This document shows positions 26,786 through 36,260 of a DNA stretch of 64,000 nt, piece by piece (position 1 is the first letter of the stretch; each line of letters begins with the position of its first letter). The notes below the pieces were generated by a model. It saw only the letters and a list, made by a program, of their open reading frames with translations, did no database searches and was not told where the DNA came from. Position numbers and translations under genes: made by a program. This DNA comes from Nonomuraea cavernae (GTDB lineage: Bacteria > Actinomycetota > Actinomycetes > Streptosporangiales > Streptosporangiaceae), in the NCBI RefSeq assembly GCF_014646355.1, contig NZ_BMNH01000001.1:586675-650674 (forward strand), written 5' to 3'.

Positions 26786-27340
26786 ATGAGCGAGTTCTTG
26801 GACGTCGTACTGGGCTTTCCGACTGTCATTTTCAGCTTCCTGCTCGTCGTGGTCGTCGCTTACTGGGTCGTCGTCATCGTCGGCCTGCTCGACCTCGACG
26901 AGGCCGACGCCGCCTGGCTGGAGCTGGGCGGCGTCCCGGCCGGCGTCACGATCTCCCTGCTGGTCGCGCTGGCCTGGCTGCTCAGCCTGATCGGCGGCCA
27001 GTTGGTGAGCGGTCCCGCGCTGACGGTCGTGCCGGTCGTCGCGGCGGCCGGCGCGTGGGCGTGCGTCCGAGCCGCGCTGACCACCCTGCGGCGACTGGTC
27101 CCCGAACCACGCACGCACTCCCGTGGCGACTTCGTCGGCCAGATGTGCGTGATCCGCACCGGCCAGGCGACCGCCGACTTCGGCCAGGCCGAGGTCACCG
27201 CCGCCGACGGCTCGACGGCCGTCGTCCAGGTGCGGACCACCGGCACGGACCACCTCACCCGCGGCGACAACGCGCTGATCTTCGAGTACGACGCGGACGG
27301 CGAATTCTTCTGGGTCATGCCCTACGAAAAGGAGCACTGA
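26786..27340 (+). CDS. OB-fold membrane protein, YqiJ-like (NfeD-related)
   Basis: A 184-residue protein with three or four hydrophobic segments: about 10-38 (VIFSFLLVVVVAYWVVVIVGLLDL), 50-70, and 80-100. A C-terminal OB-fold follows from about 115 (GDFVGQMCVIRTGQATADFGQAEVT; DNALIFEYDADGEFFWVMPY). This is the architecture of YqiJ/NfeD partners that sit next to flotillins in bacteria. ATG 26786 follows ACGGGG; a TTG immediately precedes it. The stop overlaps the flotillin start by one base (TGATG), so the two are translationally coupled and likely form a membrane complex. Confidence 0.85.
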   Translation: MSEFLDVVLGFPTVIFSFLLVVVVAYWVVVIVGLLDLDEADAAWLELGGVPAGVTISLLVALAWLLSLIGGQLVSGPALTVVPVVAAAGAWACVRAALTTLRRLVPEPRTHSRGDFVGQMCVIRTGQATADFGQAEVTAADGSTAVVQVRTTGTDHLTRGDNALIFEYDADGEFFWVMPYEKEH

Positions 27341-29436
27341 TGGATGTCATCTCGACCGGCCTCGGCGTATTCCTGGCAGTCGTCCTGGTCATCGTCATAG
27401 GGCTGCTCATTCTCGTCAGCCGCCTTTTCCGCAAGGTCGAACAGGGCAAGGCGCTGATCATCTCCAAGGTCAACAAGGTCGACGTGACGTTCACAGGAGC
27501 CGTCGTGCTCCCGGTCGTCCACCGGGCCGAGATCATGGACATCTCCGTCAAGACCATCGAGATCGGGCGGACCGGTCGCGAGGGGCTGATCTGCCGCGAC
27601 AACATCCGGGCCGACATCAAGATCACGTTTTTCGTGCGGGTCAACAAGACCGCCGAGGACGTGATCAAGGTGGCCCAGGCCATCGGCACCGTACGGGCGA
27701 GCGACGAGACGACGCTGCAGGAGCTGTTCAGCGCGAAGTTCTCCGAGGCGCTCAAGACCGCCGGCAAGCAGCTCGACTTCGTCGACCTCTACACCAAGCG
27801 CGACGAGTTCCGCGACCAGATCATCCGGCTGATCGGCACCGACCTCAACGGCTACAGCCTGGAGGACGCGGCCATCGACTACCTGGAGCAGACCTCGCTG
27901 CACGCCCTGGACAAGAGCAACATCCTCGACGCCCAGGGCATTCGCAAGATCACCGAGCTGACCGCGATCGAGCACGTCCGCACCAACGAGTTCCAGCGCA
28001 GCGAAGAGAAGGAGATCACCCGCCAGAACGTCGATGCCCGCGAGGCCATCCTGGAGCTGCAACGCCGCCAGGCCGACGCCGAGATCAAGCAGAAGCGCGA
28101 GATCGAGACCATGAAGGCCCGCGAGGAGGCGGAGACCGCCCGCGTGCAGGCCGAGGAGCGGCTGAAGGCGCAGACCGCCAACATCAAGACCGACGAGCAA
28201 CTCGGCGTGCAGCACGAGAACCGGGCCCGCGAGGTGGCCGTCGCGGAGAAGAACCGCGAGCGCGTGATCGCCATCGAGAGCGAGCGCATCGAGAAGGACC
28301 GCCTGCTCGAGGTCATCGCCCGTGAGCGCGAGACCGAGCTGTCGCGCATCGCCAAGGACAAGGAGGTCGAGACCGAGAAGCGGTCGATCGCCGAGGTCGT
28401 GCGCGAGCGCATCGCCGTCGACCGGACGGTGGCCGAGCAGGAGGAGAGCATCAAGCGGCTGCGCGCGGTCGAGGAGGCCGAGCGGGTCCGCCAGACCGTG
28501 ATCATCGCGGCCGAGGCCGAGGCCCAGGAGAACCTGGTCAAGGACATCAAGGCGGCCGAGGCGGCCGAGGCGGCGTCCAAGTTCAAGGCCCGCGAGGAGC
28601 TGGTGCTGGCCGAGGCCCGGCAGCAGGCCGCCGAGTTGGAGACCCGGGCCAAGATCCGGCTGGCCGAGGGCGTACAGGCCGAGGCGGCGGCGGCCGGGCT
28701 GGCCGAGGTGCAGGTGCGGGAGCGCGACGCGGAGGCGATCGAGAAGATCGGCCGCGCGGAGGCGCTGGTGCTGAGCGAGAAGCTGCGCGCCGAGGCCGAG
28801 GGCGCCCGGTCGATGGCCCTGGTCGACGGCGACCGCCTCAAGGCGCGCGCGGAGGGCGAGCAGGCGATGGCGCTGGCCTCGGCGGCGGCGGTCGGTGAGA
28901 AGCTCAAGGCCGAGGCGGAGGGGCTGACCGAGAAGGCCGCCGCGATGGCCGCGCTGGACGAGGCGAGCAGGGCGCACGAGGAGTACCGCCTGCGGCTGGA
29001 GGCCGACACCGAGGTACGGCTCCGGCAGATCGACGTCACCCGGCAGGTGGCCGAGTCGCAGGCCAGTGTGCTGGCGGCGGGGCTGGCCAAGGCCAACATC
29101 GACATCGTGGGCGGCGACACGATGTTCTTCGACAAGGTGGTGGGCTCGATCACCGCGGGCAAGGCGGTGGACGGGTTCGTGGAGCACTCGGAGGTCGCCG
29201 GCGCGCTGGCGGCGCCGTACCTCAACGGGACGGCGAGTCTGGCGTCGGACCTGTCCGCGCTGGTGGGCGGGGTGAGCACCGAGGACCTGAAGAACCTCAC
29301 CGTGTCGGCGCTGCTCATGCGGCTCATGCAGAGCGGCGGCCCCGACTCGCCGGCGTTCGGCGAGCTGCTGGAGACGGCCCGCCGCCTCGGGGTGGCGGAC
29401 TCCCCGGTGGCCGCCCTCGCCGCGGCCAGGGTGTGA
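27340..29436 (+). CDS. Flotillin family protein (YqiK-like)
   Basis: A 698-residue SPFH scaffold protein. One N-terminal membrane helix (about 7-28; GLGVFLAVVLVIVIGLLILVS), then the SPFH/PHB domain to about 210 (GKALIISKVNKVDVTFTGAVVLPV; EIGRTGREGLICRDNIRADIKIT). A very long charged coiled coil with EA-rich repeats spans about 230-590. The C-terminal flotillin region (about 600-698) carries GGDTMFFDKVVGSIT. Flotillins organise membrane microdomains by ring-like oligomerisation. GGAG lies 7-8 nt before the ATG. Middle gene of the OB-fold/flotillin/ATPase cassette. Confidence 0.94.
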   Translation: MDVISTGLGVFLAVVLVIVIGLLILVSRLFRKVEQGKALIISKVNKVDVTFTGAVVLPVVHRAEIMDISVKTIEIGRTGREGLICRDNIRADIKITFFVRVNKTAEDVIKVAQAIGTVRASDETTLQELFSAKFSEALKTAGKQLDFVDLYTKRDEFRDQIIRLIGTDLNGYSLEDAAIDYLEQTSLHALDKSNILDAQGIRKITELTAIEHVRTNEFQRSEEKEITRQNVDAREAILELQRRQADAEIKQKREIETMKAREEAETARVQAEERLKAQTANIKTDEQLGVQHENRAREVAVAEKNRERVIAIESERIEKDRLLEVIARERETELSRIAKDKEVETEKRSIAEVVRERIAVDRTVAEQEESIKRLRAVEEAERVRQTVIIAAEAEAQENLVKDIKAAEAAEAASKFKAREELVLAEARQQAAELETRAKIRLAEGVQAEAAAAGLAEVQVRERDAEAIEKIGRAEALVLSEKLRAEAEGARSMALVDGDRLKARAEGEQAMALASAAAVGEKLKAEAEGLTEKAAAMAALDEASRAHEEYRLRLEADTEVRLRQIDVTRQVAESQASVLAAGLAKANIDIVGGDTMFFDKVVGSITAGKAVDGFVEHSEVAGALAAPYLNGTASLASDLSALVGGVSTEDLKNLTVSALLMRLMQSGGPDSPAFGELLETARRLGVADSPVAALAAARV

Positions 29437-29470
29437 CGATGACCGCTCGCCACGCGTCCCGGAGCCGGGC

Positions 29471-32400
29471 TTGAGCGCGCCGGCCCCGCGGGACACGGCG
29501 GGAAGCGCGCCCGGCGGCTCCGGCCCGGACACGCCGGAGCTTTCGGCCGGGACCTACGAGGTGCTGAGGACGCGGCTCGAAGCCCAGGCCAAGGCCCTCG
29601 CCCGGGCCGCCGAGACGGTCAACGCCCGGCGGCTGGACGTGTTCGGCGGCACCGAGCTGCGCCTGGTCGGCACCGAGCGCATCCGCACGGAGAACAACTG
29701 CGTCCCCAGGGACATCGTCTCCCTGGGCGACGTCATGCTCTTCGGCTACAACGTCTTCATCGGCCTGAAGCCCGAGACCACGGTGGCCGACGTCTTCTCC
29801 GTGCACCGATTCACCAGGGACGGCGACGCGTTCAGGTTCGACGCCGAGCGCCTGCCCGCGCTGGAGGACCCCGCCTTCCGCAAGGACTTCGCCGAGCTCT
29901 ACCGCTACTACAAGGAGTCCAGGCTCAAGCAGCTCAGGCGGGTCGAGGGCAAGCTGCTGGCCGTCTTCCAGACCGGGCCGGCGGACACGCGGGTCCTCCG
30001 GTGGACGGTCAACACCCAAGGAGTCGCGAAATATCAGGACAACCGCGGGGAACGTGACCACGTCTTCCCGCCCTCCCACGACTTCGAGTGGACCCCCACC
30101 ACCCGCGACGACCACGTACCGGGCCGCCACCCGCACATCTCGATCGAGGACGAGGTGTTCGTCGAGACGATCAACGGCGACCTGACGATCAAGATCGAGA
30201 ACAACACCGAGACCGGGCAGGGCGTCTACTCCGAGCCCGTCACCGAACGCCTGCAGAGCCTGGCCGACGCCGACGTCGAGCACGCCAGGGTCGGCCCGCT
30301 CATCCTGCTCCGGATCCGGCCGTACAAGGAGACCGACTGGCGCCACCTGGTCTTCAACACCCGGACCAAGGCCGTGACCAGGATCGACGGCCTCGGCCAG
30401 GCCTGCCAGCGGCTGCCCGAGGACCAGGGTCTGATCTTCCCCGGCGGCTACTACCTGGACACCGGCGTCGGCAAGACGTTCGACACGGACGTGACCGACC
30501 TGGAGTTCGAGCGCGTGGTCCGCTCCCCCAACGGCGAGGACGTGCTGTACGTCTTCCACGCCCGGGGCGACGGCCGCTCGCTGCTGCTGCCGTACAACGT
30601 GATCAGGAAGGAGGTGGCCAACCCCATCGTCTGCCACGGCTACTCGCTGTTCGACGACGGCACGATGGTGGTCTTCCGGGCCACCTCCGAGGAGCCCACC
30701 CGGGTCCACCCGATGCAGATCTGGCAGACGCCGTACGTCTCCGACACCTACGCCGCCACGCAGCCCACCGGCACCGGCCCGCTGGAGCGCATCGGCAACG
30801 CCGAGCTGGTGCGCGGCATCTCCGACTGCCTGTCCGTGGCGCGGATGGTCGAGGAGATGGCGCCGTCGGCCGCCACCTTCGAGGCGCTGATCGCCGCCTG
30901 CACGCGCGCCTCCGACCACTACCACTGGCTCGGCGAGCACGGCCTGCAGAGCCCCCTCGCAGGGGTACGCGCCACCGCCGAGCAGGTCCTGGACGAGTAC
31001 GAACACGTCGAGGAGCTCACCCGCCGGGCCGAGCGCGAGCTGGCCACCGCCACGGACGAGATCACCCAGCTGGTACGGCAGGCCCGAGGCGACTCACCGG
31101 CCACCGCCGACGCCTGGGTGACGCTGCTGGCCACGTTGCGCCGGGCGCAGGGCCACCTGGTGACGCTGCGCGAGGTCCGGCACATCGACCTGACCCGGCT
31201 CGACGCGCTCCACGACACCCTGACCGAGGAGCTGGCCGCGGCCGGTGGCCGGGCCGTCGGCTTCCTGTCCGGCCCCGACGCGTTCACCGGCTACCACGCG
31301 GCCGTCGAGCGGCTGGCCGAGGAGGCCGCCGTCATCACCACGGCGGCCGAGGCCGTCCCCCTGTCCGACCGCCTCGCCACGCAGTCCGAGGGCTTGGAGG
31401 TGGTCACCGAGGTCGTCGGCTCGCTGGAGATCGCCGACGCCACCGTCCGCACCGCGATCCTGGGCCGCATCGCCGAGGTGCTCGGCGGGATCAACCGGGC
31501 GCGGGCCGTGCTGGACGCGCGGCGGCGGGAGCTGCTCGGCGCGGAGGGACGCGCGGCGTTCGCCGCCGAGTTCGCGCTGCTCGGACAGGCCATCGCCGGG
31601 GCGCTCGCGGTGGCCGACACTCCCGACAAGTGCGACGAACAGCTCGGCCGGCTGATGCTCCAGGTGGAGACCCTGGAGTCGCGGTTCGGCGAGTTCGACG
31701 ACTTCGCCGCCCAGCTCGCGGACAAGCGGGACGACGCCTACGAGGCGTTCTCGGCGCGCAAGCAGAGCCAGCTCGACGCGCTCGCCCGCCGCGCCGACCG
31801 GATCTTCGCCTCGGCCGAGCGCATCCTGGCCGGCGTCACGCGGCGGCTGTCGTCGCTCGGCTCGCTGGACGAGGTCAACACCTACTTCGCCGCCGACCCC
31901 ATGCCGGCCAAGCTCCGGTCGGTGGCCGCCGAGTTGCGCGGGCTCGGCGACGCCGTACGGGCTGGGGAGCTGGAAGGCCGGCTCAAGGCCGCGCGGCAGG
32001 AGGCCGGGCGCGCCCTGCGGGACCGGCTCGACCTCTTCAGCGACGGCGGCGAGACCATCCGGCTCGGCCGGCACCGCTTCGCGGTCAACACCCAGCCCAT
32101 CGACCTCACGCTGGTGCCCCACGCCGGCCGTGATGGCGAGCCGGCCGAGATGCGGTTCGCCATCACGGGCACCGACTATCGCGCGCCCGTCCCCGGCTCC
32201 TTCGCCGACACCCGCCCCTTCTGGGATCAGCTGCTCGTCTCGGAGACTCCCGAGGTCTACCGCGCCGAACACCTCGCGGCCGTCCTCCTGGACCGGGTCA
32301 CCCCGGGTGCTCCCATGGGCGATCTCGTACGCGGGGCGGCCGAGGAACGCTACGACGAGGGCTACGAGCGGGGCGTCCACGACCACGACGCCGCCGCCAT

Positions 32401-34444
32401 CCTGGACACCCTCGTCCGCCTGCGCGACGGAGCCGGGCTGCTCCGCTACCCGCCGGACGCGCGGGCGGCGGCCCAGCTCTTCTGGACCTTCGGTGTGGAC
32501 GAGGTTTCACGTGCAACATTCACCATCCGGGCGACGTCGCTGGTCAGAGCCCGCACGGTCTTCGGCTCCGCCGCCGTCACCGCCCTGTCGGACGAACTCG
32601 GCGCCCTGATCGGCACCTTCCTGACCGAACTCGGGCCGACACCGCCGATCGCCCCAGCTCCCGCCCCCGCCCCGACCACGGCGGCACCGGCCGCGACCGA
32701 GCCCGGCGCGGCGAGCACGGCGGCACCGGCCGCGACCGAGGCCGGTGCGGCGAGCACGGCGGCGCTGGCCGGCGAGTACCTGGTGGAGGAGCTGGCCTGC
32801 GCCCCGGCCGGTTTCGTCACCAGCAAGGCCGCGCGGACGCTGCTCGACCGCTTCCGTCAGGCTCTCGGCCCGGCCAAGGTCCGGGAGTTGGAGGACGACC
32901 TCAAAGCACTGCCGCTCAAGGAACGCGTCCAGCTCGCCCACGCCTGGCTGAGTGCCCACGACCAGGGCCCCGACCTGTCCGAGGCGCTCGCCGTACAGCT
33001 CTGCGACCTGCCCCGGCACGACTCCAGCGCCACCGTCGCCGCCACCGTGGACGGGCTGCTCGGCAGCCATCCCCGCATCGCCGGCCGCAAGCTGGAGCTG
33101 CGCCTCGACGAGCTGCTGGCCCGGACGCGCCGCTTCCGCGCCGAGCGGGTCCCGGCGTACCGCGACTACCAGCGGCGCCGCAACCGGCTGGTCGACGCCG
33201 AACGCGCGCGGCTCCGGCTGGAGGAGTACAAGCCGAAGGTCATGAGCGCGTTCGTGCGCAACCGGCTGCTCGACGAGGTGTACCTGCCGTTGATCGGCGA
33301 CAACCTGGCCAAGCAGCTCGGGGCGGCCGGTGATGGCAGGCGCACCGACCAGATGGGGCTCCTGCTGCTCATCTCCCCGCCCGGCTACGGCAAGACGACC
33401 CTGATGGAGTACGTCGCCAGCCGCCTCGGCCTGGTCTTCGTCAAGGTCAACGGCCCGGCGCTGGGCCACGGGGTGACCTCGCTGGACCCCGCCGAGGCGC
33501 CGGACGCGACGGCCCGGCAGGAGGTCGAGAAGATCTCGTTCGCGCTGGAGACGGGCAACAACACCCTGCTGTACCTCGACGACATCCAGCACACCTCACC
33601 CGAGCTGCTGCAGAAGTTCATCTCCCTGTGTGACGCCCAGCGCCGGATCGAGGGCGTCTGGAACGGCCGCACCCGCACCTACGACCTGCGCGGCAAGAGG
33701 TTCGCGGTGTGCATGGCGGGCAACCCGTACACCGAGTCCGGCCGGCGTTTCCGCATCCCCGACATGCTGGCCAACCGCGCCGACGTGTGGAACCTGGGCG
33801 ACGTCCTCTCCGGCCGGGACGAGCTGTTCGCGCTCAGCTACATCGACAACGCGCTGACCTCCAACCCCGTCCTCGCTCCCCTGTCCGCCCGCCCCCGCAC
33901 CGACGTCGAACTCCTGGTACGGCTGGCGAAGGGCGACCAGACGGTCAAACCGGACCAACTGCAGCACCCCTTCGCCAGGACCGAGCTGGACCAGGTGCTC
34001 AGCGTGCTGCGCAAACTGGTGCGCGTCCAGGAGGTGGTGCTGGCCAACAACCAGGCCTACATCGCCTCGGCCGCCCAGTCCGACGCTTCGCGCACCGAGC
34101 CGCCGTACCGGCTGCAGGGCTCGTACCGGAACATGAACAAGCTGGCCGAGCGCATCGTCCCCGCGATGAACGACGAGGAGCTGGAGGCGGTGATCGACGA
34201 CCACTACCTCGGTGAGGCGCAGACCCTGACCGCGGACGCGGAGTCCAACCTGCTCAAGCTCGCCGAGTTGCGCGGCCGCCTGACGTCCGAGCAGGCGGCC
34301 CGCTGGTCGGCCGTCAAGGCCGCCTACCTGCGCGCCAAGGCCCTGGGCGGCGCCGAGGACGACCCGATGAGCAGAGCGGTCGGCGCCCTCGGCCTGCTCG
34401 CCGACCAGGTGCGCGACGTCGGCTCGGCCATCAGGGGGACCTAG
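29471..34444 (+). CDS. Giant DUF3686-containing AAA ATPase ('DNA repair ATPase' family)
   Basis: A 1657-residue protein. A DUF3686-type region fills about 20-450 (TYEVLRTRLEAQAKAL; NNCVPRDIVSLGDVMLFGYNVF), long helical segments follow to about 900, then a Pro/Ala/Thr linker at about 1055-1100. A C-terminal AAA+ domain (about 1250-1550) has Walker A SPPGYGKTT, Walker B TLLYLDDIQ and sensor-like AVCMAGNPYTESG. Databases call the family DNA repair ATPase, but I know of no direct biochemical proof. Start is TTG 29471 after CCCGGAG, with homology beginning near residue 28. It follows the flotillin by 34 bp and is probably co-transcribed. No nuclease or helicase motif seen. Confidence 0.88.
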   Translation: MSAPAPRDTAGSAPGGSGPDTPELSAGTYEVLRTRLEAQAKALARAAETVNARRLDVFGGTELRLVGTERIRTENNCVPRDIVSLGDVMLFGYNVFIGLKPETTVADVFSVHRFTRDGDAFRFDAERLPALEDPAFRKDFAELYRYYKESRLKQLRRVEGKLLAVFQTGPADTRVLRWTVNTQGVAKYQDNRGERDHVFPPSHDFEWTPTTRDDHVPGRHPHISIEDEVFVETINGDLTIKIENNTETGQGVYSEPVTERLQSLADADVEHARVGPLILLRIRPYKETDWRHLVFNTRTKAVTRIDGLGQACQRLPEDQGLIFPGGYYLDTGVGKTFDTDVTDLEFERVVRSPNGEDVLYVFHARGDGRSLLLPYNVIRKEVANPIVCHGYSLFDDGTMVVFRATSEEPTRVHPMQIWQTPYVSDTYAATQPTGTGPLERIGNAELVRGISDCLSVARMVEEMAPSAATFEALIAACTRASDHYHWLGEHGLQSPLAGVRATAEQVLDEYEHVEELTRRAERELATATDEITQLVRQARGDSPATADAWVTLLATLRRAQGHLVTLREVRHIDLTRLDALHDTLTEELAAAGGRAVGFLSGPDAFTGYHAAVERLAEEAAVITTAAEAVPLSDRLATQSEGLEVVTEVVGSLEIADATVRTAILGRIAEVLGGINRARAVLDARRRELLGAEGRAAFAAEFALLGQAIAGALAVADTPDKCDEQLGRLMLQVETLESRFGEFDDFAAQLADKRDDAYEAFSARKQSQLDALARRADRIFASAERILAGVTRRLSSLGSLDEVNTYFAADPMPAKLRSVAAELRGLGDAVRAGELEGRLKAARQEAGRALRDRLDLFSDGGETIRLGRHRFAVNTQPIDLTLVPHAGRDGEPAEMRFAITGTDYRAPVPGSFADTRPFWDQLLVSETPEVYRAEHLAAVLLDRVTPGAPMGDLVRGAAEERYDEGYERGVHDHDAAAILDTLVRLRDGAGLLRYPPDARAAAQLFWTFGVDEVSRATFTIRATSLVRARTVFGSAAVTALSDELGALIGTFLTELGPTPPIAPAPAPAPTTAAPAATEPGAASTAAPAATEAGAASTAALAGEYLVEELACAPAGFVTSKAARTLLDRFRQALGPAKVRELEDDLKALPLKERVQLAHAWLSAHDQGPDLSEALAVQLCDLPRHDSSATVAATVDGLLGSHPRIAGRKLELRLDELLARTRRFRAERVPAYRDYQRRRNRLVDAERARLRLEEYKPKVMSAFVRNRLLDEVYLPLIGDNLAKQLGAAGDGRRTDQMGLLLLISPPGYGKTTLMEYVASRLGLVFVKVNGPALGHGVTSLDPAEAPDATARQEVEKISFALETGNNTLLYLDDIQHTSPELLQKFISLCDAQRRIEGVWNGRTRTYDLRGKRFAVCMAGNPYTESGRRFRIPDMLANRADVWNLGDVLSGRDELFALSYIDNALTSNPVLAPLSARPRTDVELLVRLAKGDQTVKPDQLQHPFARTELDQVLSVLRKLVRVQEVVLANNQAYIASAAQSDASRTEPPYRLQGSYRNMNKLAERIVPAMNDEELEAVIDDHYLGEAQTLTADAESNLLKLAELRGRLTSEQAARWSAVKAAYLRAKALGGAEDDPMSRAVGALGLLADQVRDVGSAIRGT
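32674..32770 (+). repeat. 39-bp in-frame repeat in ATPase linker
   Basis: Two and a half copies of a 39-bp unit encoding a 13-residue TAAPAATEPGAAS-type Ala/Thr/Pro segment between the helical part and the C-terminal AAA half. It acts as a flexible linker and its length may vary. Confidence 0.7.
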
Positions 34445-34724
34445 GCGTCGGGGTGCGGGACGGGGGCCGTAATCCGGTTGATCGTCGGACGGGCCGTGAG
34501 TAGGGTGCCTCGGGTGACCAGCCCCGAATCAGACAGAGCCGAGCCGCCGGTCGCCCGGCGGCGAGTCGTTCTCTGACCGATGCCCCATCGGTCGCTGACC
34601 GGTACCCCATCGGTCTCTGTGACCAGGAATCCCATCGGTCGCTGACCGGTAACCCCATCGGTTCTCGGTCGATCTCGCTTCCAGTGACCGGACACGAGTC
34701 CCGCGCGTCCGCTTCTGGCTCCGG
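34445..34724. other. Intergenic region with four copies of a 22-25-bp palindromic repeat
   Basis: No gene seen. At 34573-34664 a unit reading CTGACCGGTACCCCATCGGTC occurs four times (22, 22, 25 and 22-23 bp). Each contains a CATCGGT half-site, and the first forms the dyad ACCGATG-CCC-CATCGGT. It could be a cluster of regulator sites or a transcription end region for the ATPase operon. Confidence 0.6.
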
Positions 34725-34945
34725 CTCTCGCTTGATTCCGGTGCCCGCTTGATTCCGGCCCTCGCTTGGTTCCGGTTCTCGCTCGGCTACGGCCCTCGCT
34801 TGGTTCCGGTTCTCGCCTGGCTACGGTTCTCGCTTGGTTCCGGTTCTCGCCTGGCTACGGTTCTCGCTTGGTTCCGGTTCTCGCCTGGCTACGGTTCTCG
34901 CTTGGTTCCGGTTCTCGCCTGGCTACGGCTCTCGCTTGGCGACAG
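34725..34945. repeat. 17-bp tandem repeat array (12 full units) upstream of the efflux pump
   Basis: Twelve exact-length 17-bp units from 34725 to 34928, plus degenerate flanking units. Two types alternate: TTCTCGCTTGGTTCCGG and TTCTCGCCTGGCTACGG, giving a 34-bp higher-order period. As 17 is not a multiple of 3, all frames are read in turn and no stable protein is encoded. No spacers, so not CRISPR. It ends about 60 bp before the efflux-pump start and may act as iterated binding sites. Confidence 0.85.
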
Positions 34946-35004
34946 GTCGAGGCCCCGGCGCGCGGATGTCCCTGCCCGCGTACCTCAGCGCTGGAGTCGA
35001 CCCC

Positions 35005-36168
35005 TTGCCTCTGTTCGTCTACGTCCTCAGCCTTGCCGTTTTCGCGCAGGGCACCTCCGAGTTCATGCTGGCCGGGCTCGTCCCCGGCATCGCGCGCGAC
35101 CTGTCCGTGTCGGTGGGAGCCGCCGCGAGCCTGACCTCCGCGTACGCCGTCGGGATGATCGCCGGAGCGCCGGTCATGGCTGCCGTGAGCGCCCGCTGGC
35201 CACGTCGCCGAGCGTTGGCGGGTTTCCTGGCCGCGTTCGTCGTCGTGCACGTGATCGGCGCGGTCACGGCGAGCTTCCCGGTGCTGTTCGGCACCCGCAT
35301 CGTCGCCGCGATCGTCAACGCCGGGTTCCTCGCGGTCGCGATGTCCGTCGCGACGGCGCTGACACCCCCGGCGAAGCACGCCCGAGCCACCGCGACCCTG
35401 CTGGCCGGGGTGACGCTGTCGTGCGTCGCCGGCGTGCCCGCGGGCGCGGCGCTCGGCGACTGGTCCGGCTGGCGGTCGGCGTTCTGGGCGGTCGCCGTGC
35501 TGTGCCTGCCCGCGCTGGCGCTCGTCTTCCGGTCGGCGCCCGCCGCCGCGGCCCGTCATCACGACGTCTCGATCAGGCAGGAGGCGGGAGAACTACGGTC
35601 GGGTCCTGTACGCCTGGCACTGACACTCGCGGCCCTGGTCAACGGGGCGACCTTCGCGACGTTCGCCTACCTCGCCGTCATCGCGACGGACGTCACCCAG
35701 CTGCCCGGCGGCGCGATTCCCGGGCTGCTCGCCGCGTTCGGCGTGGGCGCGTTCATCGGGGTCACCACGGCCGGTCGGATCGGCGACGGACGACTGGGGC
35801 GCGGTCTGGTCATCACGCTGTGCGTCCTGCCCGCCGGATGGGCGGTGCTGGCCGCGACCAGCACCCACCCGGTCCCGTTGTTCATCGTGACGGTCATCCA
35901 GGGCGGGTTGTCGTTCGGCATCGGATCGATGCTCGTCCATCGCGTCATGTTCGTCGCGTCCCGCGCCCCATCACTGAGCGGGTCGTTCGCCACGGTCGCG
36001 CTGAACGCGGGCGCTTTCCTGGGACCGCTGCTCGCCGGGATCGCCACGGAGACGACGCACGACTACCGGCACGCCGCGTGGGTCAGCGCCGCCCTGGCCG
36101 CGACAGCGGCCGTCGTCCTCGTCGCCTCTCGTACCCGAGCCGCGCACGCGGAATCGAACACCGGCTGA
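35005..36168 (+). CDS. MFS drug efflux transporter, chloramphenicol-resistance (Cml) type
   Basis: A 387-residue, twelve-helix major facilitator. The N-terminus PLFVYVLSLAVFAQGTSEFMLAGLVPGIA matches actinomycete Cml/AraJ-type exporters, followed by GMIAGAPVMAAVSARWPRRRAL (motif A region) and GVTLSCVAGVPAGAALGDWSGWR (motif C-like antiporter segment). It exports small hydrophobic compounds using the proton gradient. I chose TTG 35005 because GGAG lies 8 nt upstream and homologues start there; an in-frame ATG at 34966 is an alternative. The stop lies in a 60-bp duplication. Long repeats precede it. Confidence 0.87.
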   Translation: MPLFVYVLSLAVFAQGTSEFMLAGLVPGIARDLSVSVGAAASLTSAYAVGMIAGAPVMAAVSARWPRRRALAGFLAAFVVVHVIGAVTASFPVLFGTRIVAAIVNAGFLAVAMSVATALTPPAKHARATATLLAGVTLSCVAGVPAGAALGDWSGWRSAFWAVAVLCLPALALVFRSAPAAAARHHDVSIRQEAGELRSGPVRLALTLAALVNGATFATFAYLAVIATDVTQLPGGAIPGLLAAFGVGAFIGVTTAGRIGDGRLGRGLVITLCVLPAGWAVLAATSTHPVPLFIVTVIQGGLSFGIGSMLVHRVMFVASRAPSLSGSFATVALNAGAFLGPLLAGIATETTHDYRHAAWVSAALAATAAVVLVASRTRAAHAESNTG

Positions 36169-36240
36169 TCCAAGCGGGGGTGCACCGCCCCTGCACGAGC
36201 CGCGCACACGAGAACGAACACCGGCCGATCCAAGCGGGCG
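36135..36240 (+). repeat. 60-bp imperfect direct duplication spanning the efflux-gene 3' end
   Basis: The segment CCGAGCCGCGCAC...GAACACCGGCTGATCCAAGCGGG at about 36135-36180 recurs at about 36195-36240 with a few mismatches at a period of exactly 60 bp. The first copy contains the transporter stop codon (CGGCTGATC); the second has CGGCCGATC. Confidence 0.75.
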
Positions 36241-36260
36241 TCATGGGCCTGCCACAGGGA

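Noticed and set aside
34725..34928. CRISPR array or replication origin with iterons at the 17-bp repeats
   Set aside because: Units are contiguous with no spacers and no cas genes lie nearby, so not CRISPR. No replication initiator or DnaA boxes were seen next to it, so an origin is unsupported.
34834..35004. N-terminal extension of the efflux pump through the 17-bp repeats
   Set aside because: It would translate frame-rotating repeats into a repetitive peptide, while family members start at PLFVYVLSLAVFAQG.
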